Shown here: positions 8,404 through 16,681 of the stretch, in pieces
How positions within the stretch are numbered: position 1 is the first letter of the stretch
Layout: the number at the start of each line of letters is the position of its first letter
Assembly: GCA_903915655.1 (NCBI GenBank)
Contig: CAIWTU010000051.1
Location: 1-64,000, forward strand
Origin: an uncultured Geobacter sp.
Lineage (GTDB): Bacteria > Desulfobacterota > Desulfuromonadia > Geobacterales > Geobacteraceae
Reading direction: 5' to 3'
Length of the DNA: 64,000 nucleotides
Position numbers and translations under genes: made by a program
Notes under the pieces: generated by a model
Database searches by the model: none
Told to the model about the DNA's origin: nothing
What the model saw: only the letters and a program-made list of their open reading frames with translations

Positions 8404-9084
8404 TCACTGCTCCTCCAACTTGTAGCCGAACCCTCTTACCGTTTTGATTAAATTGGCAGAGTGGCCAAGTTTAGTGCGTAGCCTCGTGATATGGGTATCA
8501 ACCGTGCGAGTGTCGCCGATGTAATTGTAGCCCCAGACATTTTTCAGTAGAACATCCCGGCTTTGCAGTCTTCCAGGGCGTTCAGCAAGGTTGAGCAGGA
8601 GCTTGAACTCGGTCGTGGTCAGGACGATCTCATCTCCCTCGGAGGTAACCAGGTGCCGTGCGGGATCGATGACGATGGCGCCGATTCGGAGGATCTTCTC
8701 CGGTGGAGTTCCCGGTGTCGTGCGCAGTAAGATGGCCTTGATACGGAGCAGAAGCTCCCTGATGGAGAACGGTTTGACTATGTAATCGTCAGCACCGACT
8801 TCGAAACCGACCACCCGGTCGATTTCTTCCCCCTTTGCCGTTAGAATGATAACAGGAGTTCTAACCGTTTTTTCATTTTTTTTCAGGATCTTGCAGATCT
8901 CTATGCCGTTAATTCCAGGGAGCATAAGATCTAGAATAATCAGATCGGGGGTCTGGCTGCGTGCCGCTTCAAGACCTGCGGTCCCATCCGTGGCAGTTAA
9001 CACCCGGTATCCTTCTTTCTCCAGATTAAAGGAAATCAGTTTCACCAGGTCTTTTTCGTCTTCAATGACAAGGATTGTCTTCAC
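8404..9084 (-). CDS. OmpR/PhoB-family response regulator
   Basis: This is a two-domain transcription regulator of 226 residues. The receiver domain (1-120) has the acidic pair E8/D9, the phosphorylated aspartate D52 in LIILDLMLPG, the switch threonine in VIILTAKG and the lysine in YIVKPFS. A linker leads to a winged helix-turn-helix at ~130-225 with TTTEFKLLLNLAERPG and GDTRTVDTHITRLRTKLG, typical of OmpR/PhoB proteins. It would bind DNA as a phosphorylated dimer. The ATG at 9084 follows GGGAGGGGGG. No histidine kinase is adjacent, so the partner is elsewhere and the regulated genes are unknown. The PhoB-like sequence does not prove a role in phosphate control. Confidence 0.95.
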   Translation of the reverse strand: MKTILVIEDEKDLVKLISFNLEKEGYRVLTATDGTAGLEAARSQTPDLIILDLMLPGINGIEICKILKKNEKTVRTPVIILTAKGEEIDRVVGFEVGADDYIVKPFSIRELLLRIKAILLRTTPGTPPEKILRIGAIVIDPARHLVTSEGDEIVLTTTEFKLLLNLAERPGRLQSRDVLLKNVWGYNYIGDTRTVDTHITRLRTKLGHSANLIKTVRGFGYKLEEQ

Positions 9085-9626
9085 GGCGCCCCCCTCCCAT
9101 TTTTGTTTCAGGGTATTCTAGCTCCCTTTTGTTACAGCTTTGTTGCAGGTTCGTGAAAAAATAACAAATTCAACCTGTTCCGGATGATTCAACAATAACT
9201 GTGGAAAGCCTTGTGGATAATATTGTGAATGATAGCCAAAACGGCCATAAAGAGAGCCTTGATAGCCATATGAACAAAAATTGGGCAGAGAACAATACCT
9301 TTGCCGTTTCGATGGGATTACAGGGAGATGACCCGCATCCGGCGATTTTTCATTCCCGGTATGGCAGTTGTGCTTATCGAATGTAACATAATTGAAATGG
9401 GGCATACTAAAATAAATTTATTTTCCGGGGCTTGTAGCAAAGTTTCTTGTTCTGCTGTCTGTTTTTGAGGTTATTAGAGAGATCATCAAATATTGCTCAA
9501 AAACGGGTTTAAATTCTTGACTTGTTCACGACGCTGTGTTACTCAATAAAATTTCTGTTAAATCAACAAGTTAAAATTGTTGTTGCTATGATACGGTCAT
9601 CAAGAAAGTTTCAGGAGGTTCATTTA
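9085..9626. other. Intergenic region between divergent regulator and acyl-CoA synthetase
   Basis: About 540 bases with no supported gene. Short frames on both strands lack ribosome binding sites. It contains TTGTGGATAA at 9211-9220, which matches the DnaA-box consensus, but only one good copy is present, so an origin is not proposed. Confidence 0.5.
9517..9545 (+). promoter_or_regulatory. Candidate sigma-70 promoter for the acyl-CoA synthetase gene
   Basis: TTGACT at 9517-9522 and TACTCA at 9540-9545 are spaced by 17 bases, about 80 bases before the ATG at 9627. The -10 match is weak. Confidence 0.3.
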
Positions 9627-11285
9627 ATGGCACATCAGCTTGATTTTACTGTAGGCGGGCTACTGGCCCATATGGCTGGTCGTTTCCCCGAAAATGATGC
9701 GCTCGTCTCTGTGGAGCGGGGAGTGAGCTATACTTATCGGGAGCTTGATGAAGTTTGTCGGGGTGTCGCCAAGGGGCTTTTGCGCATGGGTGTCAAAAAA
9801 GGAGACCATGTCTCCATCTGGGCGAATAATGTTCCGGAGTGGGTTATACTGCAGTTTGCTACGGCAAAGATCGGTGCGGTTCTGGTAACCATCAACACCA
9901 GCTATAAATCGTCTGAACTGGAATACATCCTCGAGCAGTCCGATTCCAGCACCCTGTTCCTGGTCAACTCCTTCAAGGGAGCCGATTATCCTGAGATACT
10001 CTATTCTGTTTCCCCCGAGTTAAGGAGTGCCGTTCCAGGAAGACTGCAGAGTGAAAAACTCCCCTGTCTCAAAAACGTGGTTTTTATCGGGAAAGAGACA
10101 CCTGCCGGTATGTTTAATTTTTCCGTACTAGCGGAAATGGGCGCTGAAGTCCCCGATAGCGACCTGGGTGCAGTTGAGGCGGAGCTGAACTGCCATGATA
10201 CCATCAACATGCAGTATACCTCCGGCACCACCGGGTTTCCCAAGGGGGTGATGCTGACCCACTATAATATTATAAACAACGGCTTTGCGATCGGCGAGTG
10301 CATGAAGTTCACGGAGAAGGATCGCCTCTGCATCCCGGTCCCCTTCTTTCACTGTTTTGGCTCTGTGTTGGGGGTCATGGCCTCTGTTACTCATGGCTCG
10401 ACGATGGTGCCGGTGGAGACCTTCGATCCCCTGAAGGTTCTGCAGATCTTGGAAAGGGAGCGTTGCACCGCAGTTCACGGTGTCCCTACCATGTTCATTG
10501 CCGAACTGGAGCATCCGGAGTTCAGCAGGTTCGACCTGACCAGCATGCGGACCGGGATCATGGCTGGTTCGGTCTGCCCGATCGAGGTGATGAAGCGTGC
10601 GGTAAAAGATATGCATGTCACCGAAATCACCAGCGTCTACGGCCAGACCGAGTCCTCGCCCGGCATCACCCAGACCCGCACCGAGGATTCGATCGAACTG
10701 CGGGTTGCCACAGTTGGCCGGGCGCTCCCAGGAGCCGAGGTAAAGATTATTGATATTGAAACCGGCGCCACACTGCCGCCGGGCAAACAGGGTGAACTTT
10801 GTGCCCGCGGCTATATGGTGATGAAGGGGTACTACAAGATGCCGGAGGAGACCGCCAAGGTGATCGATGCTGACGGCTGGCTGCACACCGGCGACCTGGC
10901 GGTGATGGACGAGAATGGCTACTGCAAGATCACTGGTCGGATCAAGCAGATGATCATTCGGGGAGGTGAGAATATCTACCCTCGGGAAATCGAAGAGTTT
11001 CTCTACACTCATCCGAAAATCTCCGATGTCCAGGTGTATGGTGTTCCCGACCGCAAATATGGCGAGCAGGTCATGGCAGCGATTGTCCTGAAAAAGAATC
11101 TCGAGCTGACGGTGGACGAGGTCAGGGATTTCTGCCGCGGCAGAATTGCCAGCTATAAGGTTCCCAAGTATGTAAAGTTCGTAGATTCTTATCCCATGAC
11201 TGCTTCCGGCAAGATTCAGAAGTTCAAGCTTCGTGAGATGGCGATCCTTGAGTTGCAGCTGGAAGCCGAGATTGTATCGGAATAA
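9627..11285 (+). CDS. Acyl-CoA synthetase (AMP-forming), fatty-acid type
   Basis: It activates a carboxylic acid to an acyl-adenylate and then to the CoA thioester, probably for fatty-acid breakdown. Motifs of the ANL superfamily are all present: P-loop MQYTSGTTGFPKGV, the A5-type motif VYGQTESSP, the motif GWLHTGDLAVMDENGY, the hinge GRIKQMIIRGGENIYP and the catalytic C-terminal lysine in MTASGKIQKFKL. The length of 552 residues and the ending match medium- or long-chain fatty acyl-CoA ligases more than acetyl-CoA synthetase. The start is the ATG at 9627, which has TCAGGAGG 7 bases upstream. An upstream extension to 9522 is possible but lacks a site. The exact chain length cannot be read from sequence. 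An M24 peptidase gene follows on the same strand. Confidence 0.93.
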   Translation: MAHQLDFTVGGLLAHMAGRFPENDALVSVERGVSYTYRELDEVCRGVAKGLLRMGVKKGDHVSIWANNVPEWVILQFATAKIGAVLVTINTSYKSSELEYILEQSDSSTLFLVNSFKGADYPEILYSVSPELRSAVPGRLQSEKLPCLKNVVFIGKETPAGMFNFSVLAEMGAEVPDSDLGAVEAELNCHDTINMQYTSGTTGFPKGVMLTHYNIINNGFAIGECMKFTEKDRLCIPVPFFHCFGSVLGVMASVTHGSTMVPVETFDPLKVLQILERERCTAVHGVPTMFIAELEHPEFSRFDLTSMRTGIMAGSVCPIEVMKRAVKDMHVTEITSVYGQTESSPGITQTRTEDSIELRVATVGRALPGAEVKIIDIETGATLPPGKQGELCARGYMVMKGYYKMPEETAKVIDADGWLHTGDLAVMDENGYCKITGRIKQMIIRGGENIYPREIEEFLYTHPKISDVQVYGVPDRKYGEQVMAAIVLKKNLELTVDEVRDFCRGRIASYKVPKYVKFVDSYPMTASGKIQKFKLREMAILELQLEAEIVSE

Positions 11286-11365
11286 GATGCGTTTACGCGC
11301 CCGCAGGGTGCTTTATTTCCATGACCGATAACCGATGCCGTCTTTAGATGGAGGAAGAGGTTCGC

Positions 11366-12556
11366 ATGAAGATTACACCGAAGTCGGAACTTGACTCACG
11401 CTGCTCCAGGCTTCAGAAGCTGATGTCCGGGGAGGGGCTTGACGCGGTTATTATACTGCAGAACGCCGATCTCTTTTACTTTACCGGGACAATCCAGTCC
11501 GGGAACCTCTACGTTCCGGCTACGGGCGACCCCATTTACATGGTGCGCAGGGATTTCCAGCGCGCCAGGCGCGAATCTTCACTCGCAGAGATAGTTCCTT
11601 TTGCCTCGATGCGGGATCTCCCCGGTATTCTCTCCGGGTATGGCTGTCGGGAACCGAAGCGGATTGGACTGGAACTTGATGTGCTTCCGGTAAATCTTTT
11701 TGAACGTTACAAAAAGATCTACCCGCAAGCGGAATTGATCGATGCCACACCCCTTATCCGCAGGGTCAGGATGATCAAGTCCCCTTACGAGATTGAAATA
11801 ATGAAAAGAGCTGCCCGTCAAGTTGATACGGTCTACCGTCGTGTCAGCGCTCTTCTCAGGGAGGGGATGACGGACCTTGAGCTTGCCGCCGGGCTGGAGT
11901 ATGTGGCCAGGCGTGAAGGGCACCTGGGCCACATCCGGATGCGTGTTTTCAACGGTGAGATGATCTTCGGGCACACCTTTTCCGGCAAGGACAGTGCTCT
12001 CCCCGCCTATACCGACACTCCGCTCGGTGGCATGGGCCTTGGCCCATCCTTCGGCCAGGGTGCGGGCAACAAGCCGATTGGCTGCAATGAGCCGATCATC
12101 ATTGACTTTGCGGGGAGTATCGACGGCTACCTTGTCGACCAGACCAGGATGTTTGCCCTGGGTGGAATCCCTGACACTCTTCGTGCCGCATACGACGATA
12201 TGCTCAGGGTCCAGGATAAGATGAAAACGTTGGTGAAGCCGGGGGCAGCGTGGGGGGGGGTCTACGATGGGTGCCTCTCCATGGCGGAGGAGCTCGGTTA
12301 TGCAGACCACTTCATGGGATATAAAGGGGCTCAGGTTTCCTTCATCGGTCACGGGGTCGGCATCGAGATCGATGAGTATCCCTTTCTTGCCAGGGGCTTT
12401 TCGGAGATGTTCCTGGAAGCTGGAATGGTTTTCGCGTTTGAGCCAAAGCTTGTATATCCTGGCATCGGGGCTGTCGGTATAGAAAATACCTTCCATCTGT
12501 CCGAAGGGGGCCTTGAGCAGATGACTTTTTCCTCTGAGGAGTTCGTGATTGTCTAG
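11366..12556 (+). CDS. M24-family peptidase (Xaa-Pro aminopeptidase/dipeptidase-like)
   Basis: It has the creatinase-type N-terminal domain at ~1-135 and a pita-bread metallopeptidase domain at ~140-396. The five metal ligands are visible: D in IIIDFAGSIDGY, D in YLVDQTRMF, H in GHGVGIEIDEYP, E in FAFEPKLVYPG and E in VGIENTFHL. These normally hold two divalent ions and cleave peptides with proline at the second position. Some relatives act on other substrates. The ATG at 11366 is preferred because a purine-rich GGAGGAAGAGG precedes it. An in-frame ATG at 11348 would leave that site inside the gene. It lies 80 bases after the acyl-CoA synthetase gene and may share its transcript. Confidence 0.93.
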   Translation: MKITPKSELDSRCSRLQKLMSGEGLDAVIILQNADLFYFTGTIQSGNLYVPATGDPIYMVRRDFQRARRESSLAEIVPFASMRDLPGILSGYGCREPKRIGLELDVLPVNLFERYKKIYPQAELIDATPLIRRVRMIKSPYEIEIMKRAARQVDTVYRRVSALLREGMTDLELAAGLEYVARREGHLGHIRMRVFNGEMIFGHTFSGKDSALPAYTDTPLGGMGLGPSFGQGAGNKPIGCNEPIIIDFAGSIDGYLVDQTRMFALGGIPDTLRAAYDDMLRVQDKMKTLVKPGAAWGGVYDGCLSMAEELGYADHFMGYKGAQVSFIGHGVGIEIDEYPFLARGFSEMFLEAGMVFAFEPKLVYPGIGAVGIENTFHLSEGGLEQMTFSSEEFVIV

Positions 12557-12650
12557 GTCCATCCGAAAACTCCGGACGGAAACGATCTAAAACAGCTGGT
12601 ATTTTATTACAGGCCCCTTGCGGCAAAACGGATTGACCAGCAGCATAACT

Positions 12651-13199
12651 CTATTTATCCCGAATAATTTGAGCGCTGAAAATGTGAATATCGGCATCCT
12701 CTTTCCATGCGTCTTTGTCCAGACCCGCCTTCAGGCAGGTCTGTGACAGGAAAGTATCTCTGTCCCATCCATACTCTCTGGCTACCTGTGGGAGGAGGAC
12801 GCCGCGATAGGAGTTTTTTACGATATAGAGGCCATGGACGCCGACTTCGATCTCATTGATCGACTCTACCCTTTTAAGGGGTGAAAGTATGGATATCTCT
12901 AGGTCAAAATCGTGCAGATCCTTGACTGTCATCGGGTGAAATCTCGGGTCGTGTCTGGCAGCTGCAATAGCCATCTCCTGGACCAGTTGATAGAGCGGCT
13001 TGTCTGAGGTGAATTGACCAATACATCCACGCAGAGTTCCTTTATGCTTTATAGTTACAAAGCAGCCCCGCATAGTCAGGAGTTCCTGGCTTGAGATATC
13101 AAGTACCGGTTTGCCTTCCTTCGTTATGTGGTCAATGATCGATTCCCTGGCTATTTTCAGGAGCAGATTTTTCTCCGTGGCTGATAATTGGTTGTCCAC
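12651..13199 (-). CDS. AMMECR1-domain protein
   Basis: The 182-residue product covers the AMMECR1 domain: GCFVTIKHKGTLRGCIGQF at ~48-66 with the conserved LRGCIG core, AAARHDPRFHPMTVKDL, LEISILSPLKRVESINEIEVG and PQVAREYGWDRDTFLSQTC. The biochemical role of the family is not settled. In many bacteria and archaea it occurs next to a MEMO-like protein and a radical SAM protein, but neither is adjacent here. I choose GTG at 13199 because GGGGAT lies upstream and the domain begins right after it. An ATG at 13436 would add 79 residues that look like intergenic translation. Confidence 0.88.
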   Translation of the reverse strand: MDNQLSATEKNLLLKIARESIIDHITKEGKPVLDISSQELLTMRGCFVTIKHKGTLRGCIGQFTSDKPLYQLVQEMAIAAARHDPRFHPMTVKDLHDFDLEISILSPLKRVESINEIEVGVHGLYIVKNSYRGVLLPQVAREYGWDRDTFLSQTCLKAGLDKDAWKEDADIHIFSAQIIRDK

Positions 13200-13457
13200 T
13201 TTTATCCCCGTGTAATTATTGGTAGTAGTTGAGGCTCGGTTCCATTTAGTTTCCAGATGGAAACTATTTAAATACCATATGATTTGCCCTGTCAAGGAGA
13301 TATGGACCTTCTTGCCGGTTTTTGGTATTGGAAAACCTTTAAACGGATAAATTGGGGCCGTTTGACGATTAACAATAGCCCTGGTGCCGCCACATTTTTC
13401 TGTTGACGCTTTCCCCTGCGATCTGGAATGAGTCAATCTTGATGCACGAGCAAAAAG

Positions 13458-13573
13458 TCATTCCCCTTGACGGGAGGGGGTCAGGGGGTTGGTGGCGCTG
13501 CAACTTGGCGTTTTAATGGCAACGTCCCCCCACCTTAGCCCTCCCCCGCCAGAGGGGAGGGGACTTTTTATGA
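13458..13573. repeat. GC-rich imperfect inverted repeat
   Basis: Two polypurine/polypyrimidine arms (around 13458-13490 and 13533-13565) are roughly reverse complements, with CCCCTTGACGGGAGGGGG on one side and GCCCTCCCCCGCCAGAGGGG on the other. It resembles the short intergenic palindromes found in many copies in bacterial genomes. No second copy was seen in this window. Confidence 0.5.
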
Positions 13574-13668
13574 GAATTTGCGAGAGCATCATAATTGTTG
13601 CTACCCGTTTTCTTGCTGTAGCTGTGGGTAAGATTATGACCAAATAAATAAAACCGGGTAAAAAAATC

Positions 13669-13696
13669 TTGACATTTAAATTAATGCTAGTATATT
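13669..13696 (+). promoter_or_regulatory. Strong sigma-70 promoter for the small lipoprotein
   Basis: A consensus TTGACA at 13669-13674 and TATATT at 13691-13696 are separated by 16 bases, about 80 bases before the ATG at 13777. The surrounding DNA is AT-rich. Confidence 0.7.
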
Positions 13697-13776
13697 CGCG
13701 TTTTGTTTGATGTGAAAAAAAACCACGCGCCTTGCGCGAATCTGGTAATCGAAAAAGAAAAGAGGTGATACCGTCA

Positions 13777-13965
13777 ATGAAAAAACTTCTCTCATTAGTT
13801 TTGTGCCTCATTATTGCTCTGGCTTTCGCCGCTGGTTGTAAGAAAAAGGAAGAAGCTACTCCTGCTCCTGCTCCTGAGGCAGCAGCTCCTGCTCAGGCTC
13901 CGATCTCTTCAGCTAAAGCTGCACCTGCTGCTGCACCTGCTGCTGCTCCTGCTGCTAAGAAGTAA
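13777..13965 (+). CDS. Small Ala/Pro-rich lipoprotein
   Basis: The 62-residue precursor begins with a clear lipoprotein signal (MKKLLSLVLCLIIALAFAAGC, 21 residues given here only as a pattern: basic start, hydrophobic core, lipobox AAGC at 18-21). The mature part is KKKEEATPAPAPEAAAPAQ followed by Ala/Pro-rich repeats ending in AAKK. This looks like an extended, flexible, envelope-anchored peptide. AGAGGTG lies 9 bases before the ATG. It has its own strong promoter and terminator, so it is an independent and probably highly expressed unit. The 15-codon extension upstream to 13732 has no site. The function is unknown. Similar short repetitive lipoproteins may act as spacers or peptidoglycan-contacting pieces, but nothing here shows that. 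Confidence 0.85.
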   Translation: MKKLLSLVLCLIIALAFAAGCKKKEEATPAPAPEAAAPAQAPISSAKAAPAAAPAAAPAAKK

Positions 13966-13995
13966 TTGGCAAGAAGACTGCCTTTAACAAGGTAG

Positions 13996-14029
13996 AAAAG
14001 CCTACAGATCACTCTGTAGGCTTTTTTTT
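13996..14029 (+). terminator. Intrinsic terminator after the small lipoprotein
   Basis: A 12-bp stem (13996-14007 with 14014-14025) and six-base loop run into a series of T residues ending at 14029. It is a strong Rho-independent terminator. Confidence 0.9.
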
Positions 14030-14039
14030 GTAAATCAGC

Positions 14040-14068
14040 TTGACAAGAAATTTCCTGAATGCTACAAA
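14040..14068 (+). promoter_or_regulatory. Candidate sigma-70 promoter for ndk
   Basis: TTGACA at 14040-14045 and TACAAA at 14063-14068 are spaced by exactly 17 bases and lie about 43 bases before the GTG start of ndk, directly after the preceding terminator. Confidence 0.6.
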
Positions 14069-14110
14069 AAACAATAATTTACAGATTTAATGGAGTGGTT
14101 GGAGGAAATA

Positions 14111-14524
14111 GTGGAAAGAACTTTCGCAATTATCAAGCCTGACGCGGTAGAAAGAAATCTCATCGGTAAGATTCTGGATAAAACAGAATCGGCAGGTTTC
14201 GTGGTTGCCGGGATGAAGAAAATCCACCTTTCGGTAGAGGAAGCGGAGGGTTTTTATTACGTACACAAGGATCGACCTTTTTTCAATGACCTCTGTTCCT
14301 ACATGTCAAGGGGTCCGATAGTCGTTCTGGTGTTGCGAAAAAATGACGCTATACTTGCTTGGCGTACCCTTATGGGGGGAACTAACCCCGCTGATGCCGA
14401 GGCTGGAACCATTCGGAAAGAGTTCGGTCTGAGCATCGGGGAAAATAGCGTGCATGGTTCTGATAGTCCGGAATCGGCGTCTTTTGAAATACCGTATTTT
14501 TTCAGCCAATTGGAGTTGGTATAA
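14111..14524 (+). CDS. ndk: Nucleoside diphosphate kinase
   Basis: It transfers the terminal phosphate between nucleoside tri- and diphosphates through a phosphohistidine. The 137-residue product matches the family from end to end: [14 protein letters not shown] at the start, a Kpn-loop region [28 protein letters not shown] and the catalytic histidine H115 in [12 protein letters not shown]. The GTG at 14111 is chosen because GGAGG lies at 14101-14105. An ATG at 14090 would place that site inside the gene and add seven residues not seen in relatives. It is followed by a terminator only 20 bases after the stop, and then by rlmN. Confidence 0.96.
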   Translation: MERTFAIIKPDAVERNLIGKILDKTESAGFVVAGMKKIHLSVEEAEGFYYVHKDRPFFNDLCSYMSRGPIVVLVLRKNDAILAWRTLMGGTNPADAEAGTIRKEFGLSIGENSVHGSDSPESASFEIPYFFSQLELV

Positions 14525-14544
14525 CCCGAAATGAGGCAAAAGGC

Positions 14545-14569
14545 AGCCCTTCTAAAGAAGGGCTTTTTT
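14545..14569 (+). terminator. Intrinsic terminator between ndk and rlmN
   Basis: An 8-bp stem (14545-14552 with 14557-14564), a TAAA loop and a T tract up to 14569. It ends just 11 bases before the rlmN start codon. Confidence 0.85.
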
Positions 14570-14580
14570 ATATTCAGACA

Positions 14581-15663
14581 ATGAAAAATGTAGATATCAA
14601 AAATTTTACCATTGAGGAGCTCGAGGGCTTTCTTCAGGGACTCGGCAAGGAAACCTATCGCGCGAAACAGATTTTTAAATGGATCTATCAGAAAGATGTC
14701 AACTCTTTCGAGGAAATGACCAATCTTTCCAGGGATTTCAGAGAAGATCTGGCTGCCCGGACCTGGATAAGCACTCTCGCTCCGGAGGTTGTTGAGGTTT
14801 CTGCAGATGGTACTCGTAAATTTCTCTTCCGCCTAGCCGATGGGTCCGCAATCGAATCAGTCCTGATTCCCGATGAAGGGCGCAATACACTTTGCGTTTC
14901 CAGTCAGGTCGGCTGTGCCATGGGGTGCGGGTTTTGTCTTACCGGCAGCTTCGGGTTGCAGCGCAACCTCTCCTGTGCAGAGATTGTTAATCAGGTCTGT
15001 GCAGTCAGGCAAACGGCAGAGATAAGGAATATAGTATTTATGGGGATGGGAGAGCCGCTGGCGAATCTGGAAAATGTTATAAGGGCAGTCAAAATTCTGA
15101 TCTGTCCTGATGGCCTCCAGTTTTCCAACCGCAGGGTGACTGTATCAACTGCGGGGCTGCTCCCTGAAATGGCTTTGATGGGAAAGAGGGTTACGGTAAA
15201 CCTTGCTGTCTCACTTAATGCTACGACCGATGCGCAACGAGACCAGCTCATGCCAATTAACAGGAAATATCCGCTTAAGGCGCTCATGGATGCCTGCAGG
15301 ACGTTTCCGTTGCCTTCACGTCGAATGATAACTTTTGAATACGTTCTGATAAAGGATGTCAATGATTCGCTGGATGATGCAAAAAGATTTGTCAAGCTGA
15401 TCCATGAAATACCGTCCAAGGTGAACCTGATCCCCTTTAACGAATATGAAGGATGCTCTTTCAAGGGTCCAGGTCAGGATTCAATTGACCGGTTCCACAG
15501 CTATCTTTTAGGCAAACATATCACCGTGATTACCCGTTCCAGCAGGGGCGCCGATATTTCAGCTGCCTGCGGACAGCTGAGAGGAAAAATAGAAGGCCAG
15601 AAGAGGGCCTCACGGGAATCCCTTGACACGGATCTCCCCATTGACCACAATTTATTACGATGA
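14581..15663 (+). CDS. rlmN: Dual-specificity 23S rRNA/tRNA adenine C2-methyltransferase
   Basis: RlmN is a radical SAM enzyme that methylates A2503 of 23S rRNA and, in many bacteria, A37 of some tRNAs. The 360-residue chain has the N-terminal accessory domain ([15 protein letters not shown]), the iron-sulfur motif C112-x3-C116-x2-C119 in [11 protein letters not shown], the downstream [17 protein letters not shown] and the C-terminal cysteine in [11 protein letters not shown], which carries the methyl-group intermediate. It starts at the ATG at 14581, but no good ribosome binding site precedes it and a terminator ends only 11 bases upstream. Its expression probably depends on read-through from ndk or on a promoter inside that region. 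The next gene, mtnP, begins about 130 bases downstream. Confidence 0.96.
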   Translation: MKNVDIKNFTIEELEGFLQGLGKETYRAKQIFKWIYQKDVNSFEEMTNLSRDFREDLAARTWISTLAPEVVEVSADGTRKFLFRLADGSAIESVLIPDEGRNTLCVSSQVGCAMGCGFCLTGSFGLQRNLSCAEIVNQVCAVRQTAEIRNIVFMGMGEPLANLENVIRAVKILICPDGLQFSNRRVTVSTAGLLPEMALMGKRVTVNLAVSLNATTDAQRDQLMPINRKYPLKALMDACRTFPLPSRRMITFEYVLIKDVNDSLDDAKRFVKLIHEIPSKVNLIPFNEYEGCSFKGPGQDSIDRFHSYLLGKHITVITRSSRGADISAACGQLRGKIEGQKRASRESLDTDLPIDHNLLR

Positions 15664-15742
15664 GCGTTCAAGCTGAGATCTTTCCATCCCTGGCTCCCCC
15701 TGAGACAGGATGTGGGATTTTAAGCCTGGTTATGGCGCTATT

Positions 15743-15772
15743 TTGACTGTAACCTGGGGAACTGGATAGAAC
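15743..15772 (+). promoter_or_regulatory. Possible promoter for mtnP
   Basis: TTGACT at 15743-15748 and TAGAAC at 15767-15772 are spaced by 18 bases, 20 bases before the ATG. The -10 is poor, so this is tentative. Confidence 0.25.
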
Positions 15773-15792
15773 CCGGATTTTTTGGAGGAACG

Positions 15793-16659
15793 ATGAATGG
15801 ACCTGTTGTCGGCATAATCGGAGGAAGCGGCCTTTACGAGTTGGAAGGCCTGACCGGAATAAAAACCGTTGCGCTGGATACACCTTTCGGCTTGCCGTCA
15901 GATGAATTCATTACGGGTGAGCTGGACGGCGTTTCGATGGTCTTCCTGCCCCGTCACGGCAGAGGGCACCGGCTGTTGCCATCAGAGATCAACTACCGGG
16001 CTAATCTGTATGGAATGAAGCAACTCGGGGTAACGCACCTGATTGCAGTTTCCGCAGTCGGGAGCATGAAGGAAACGATAGCTCCGGGGGATATCGTGAT
16101 TCCCGATCAGTTCATAGATCGGACCAACGGGACGAGAATTAATACATTCTTTGGTAATGGTGTTGTAGCGCATGTTCAATTTGCAGACCCGGTCTGCAGC
16201 GATCTGAGTGTTCTTCTCCATGCTGCCGCAATACAGGCCGGAGCTGCGGCCCATCTTGGCGGCGTCTATCTCTGTATGGAGGGCCCGGCTTTCTCTACCC
16301 GTGCGGAATCGAACATGTACCGTTCCTTTGGGGTTTCCGTGATCGGTATGACCAATATTCCCGAGGCAAAGCTGGCCAGAGAGGCAGAGATCTGTTATGG
16401 TGTAATTGCGCTGGCTACCGATTACGATTGCTGGCATGATTCCCATGTTGATGTTTCTATCGAGGCGATCCTGGCAATTATGCGCCAGAATGTAGCTACT
16501 GCCAAAACCATTATCGGGCATGCCGTACGGAAAGTGGCTGCTGAGCGGAGATGCGGTTGTGCCTCCGCGATGCAGTATGCCATTATTACCGACAAGTCTG
16601 CGATTTCTGAGAAGGCGCTGAGCGATCTCGATATATTTATCGGGAAGTATTTGGGATAG
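15793..16659 (+). CDS. mtnP: 5'-methylthioadenosine phosphorylase (MTAP/PNP family)
   Basis: It cleaves methylthioadenosine, a by-product of polyamine and other SAM-dependent reactions, to adenine and methylthioribose 1-phosphate. The 288-residue protein shows the family 2 phosphorylase pattern: GIIGGSGLYELEGL with the phosphate loop, VFLPRHGRGHRLLPSEINYRAN, VSAVGSMKETIAPGD, CMEGPAFSTRAES and the C-terminal IGMTNIPEAKLARE with ALATDYDCW. The DYDCW pattern with an aspartate is shared by true MTA phosphorylases and by bacterial enzymes that prefer hypoxanthine or guanine nucleosides, so substrate choice is not certain. TTGGAGGA precedes the ATG. A PfkB-family kinase gene follows 22 bases later and is probably co-transcribed. 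Confidence 0.9.
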   Translation: MNGPVVGIIGGSGLYELEGLTGIKTVALDTPFGLPSDEFITGELDGVSMVFLPRHGRGHRLLPSEINYRANLYGMKQLGVTHLIAVSAVGSMKETIAPGDIVIPDQFIDRTNGTRINTFFGNGVVAHVQFADPVCSDLSVLLHAAAIQAGAAAHLGGVYLCMEGPAFSTRAESNMYRSFGVSVIGMTNIPEAKLAREAEICYGVIALATDYDCWHDSHVDVSIEAILAIMRQNVATAKTIIGHAVRKVAAERRCGCASAMQYAIITDKSAISEKALSDLDIFIGKYLG

Positions 16660-16681
16660 ATTTTTTTGGGGAGATAATGAG

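Noticed and set aside
9211-9220. TTGTGGATAA as part of a replication origin
   Set aside because: Only one good DnaA box, with no cluster, no AT-rich unwinding region and no dnaA or dnaN nearby.
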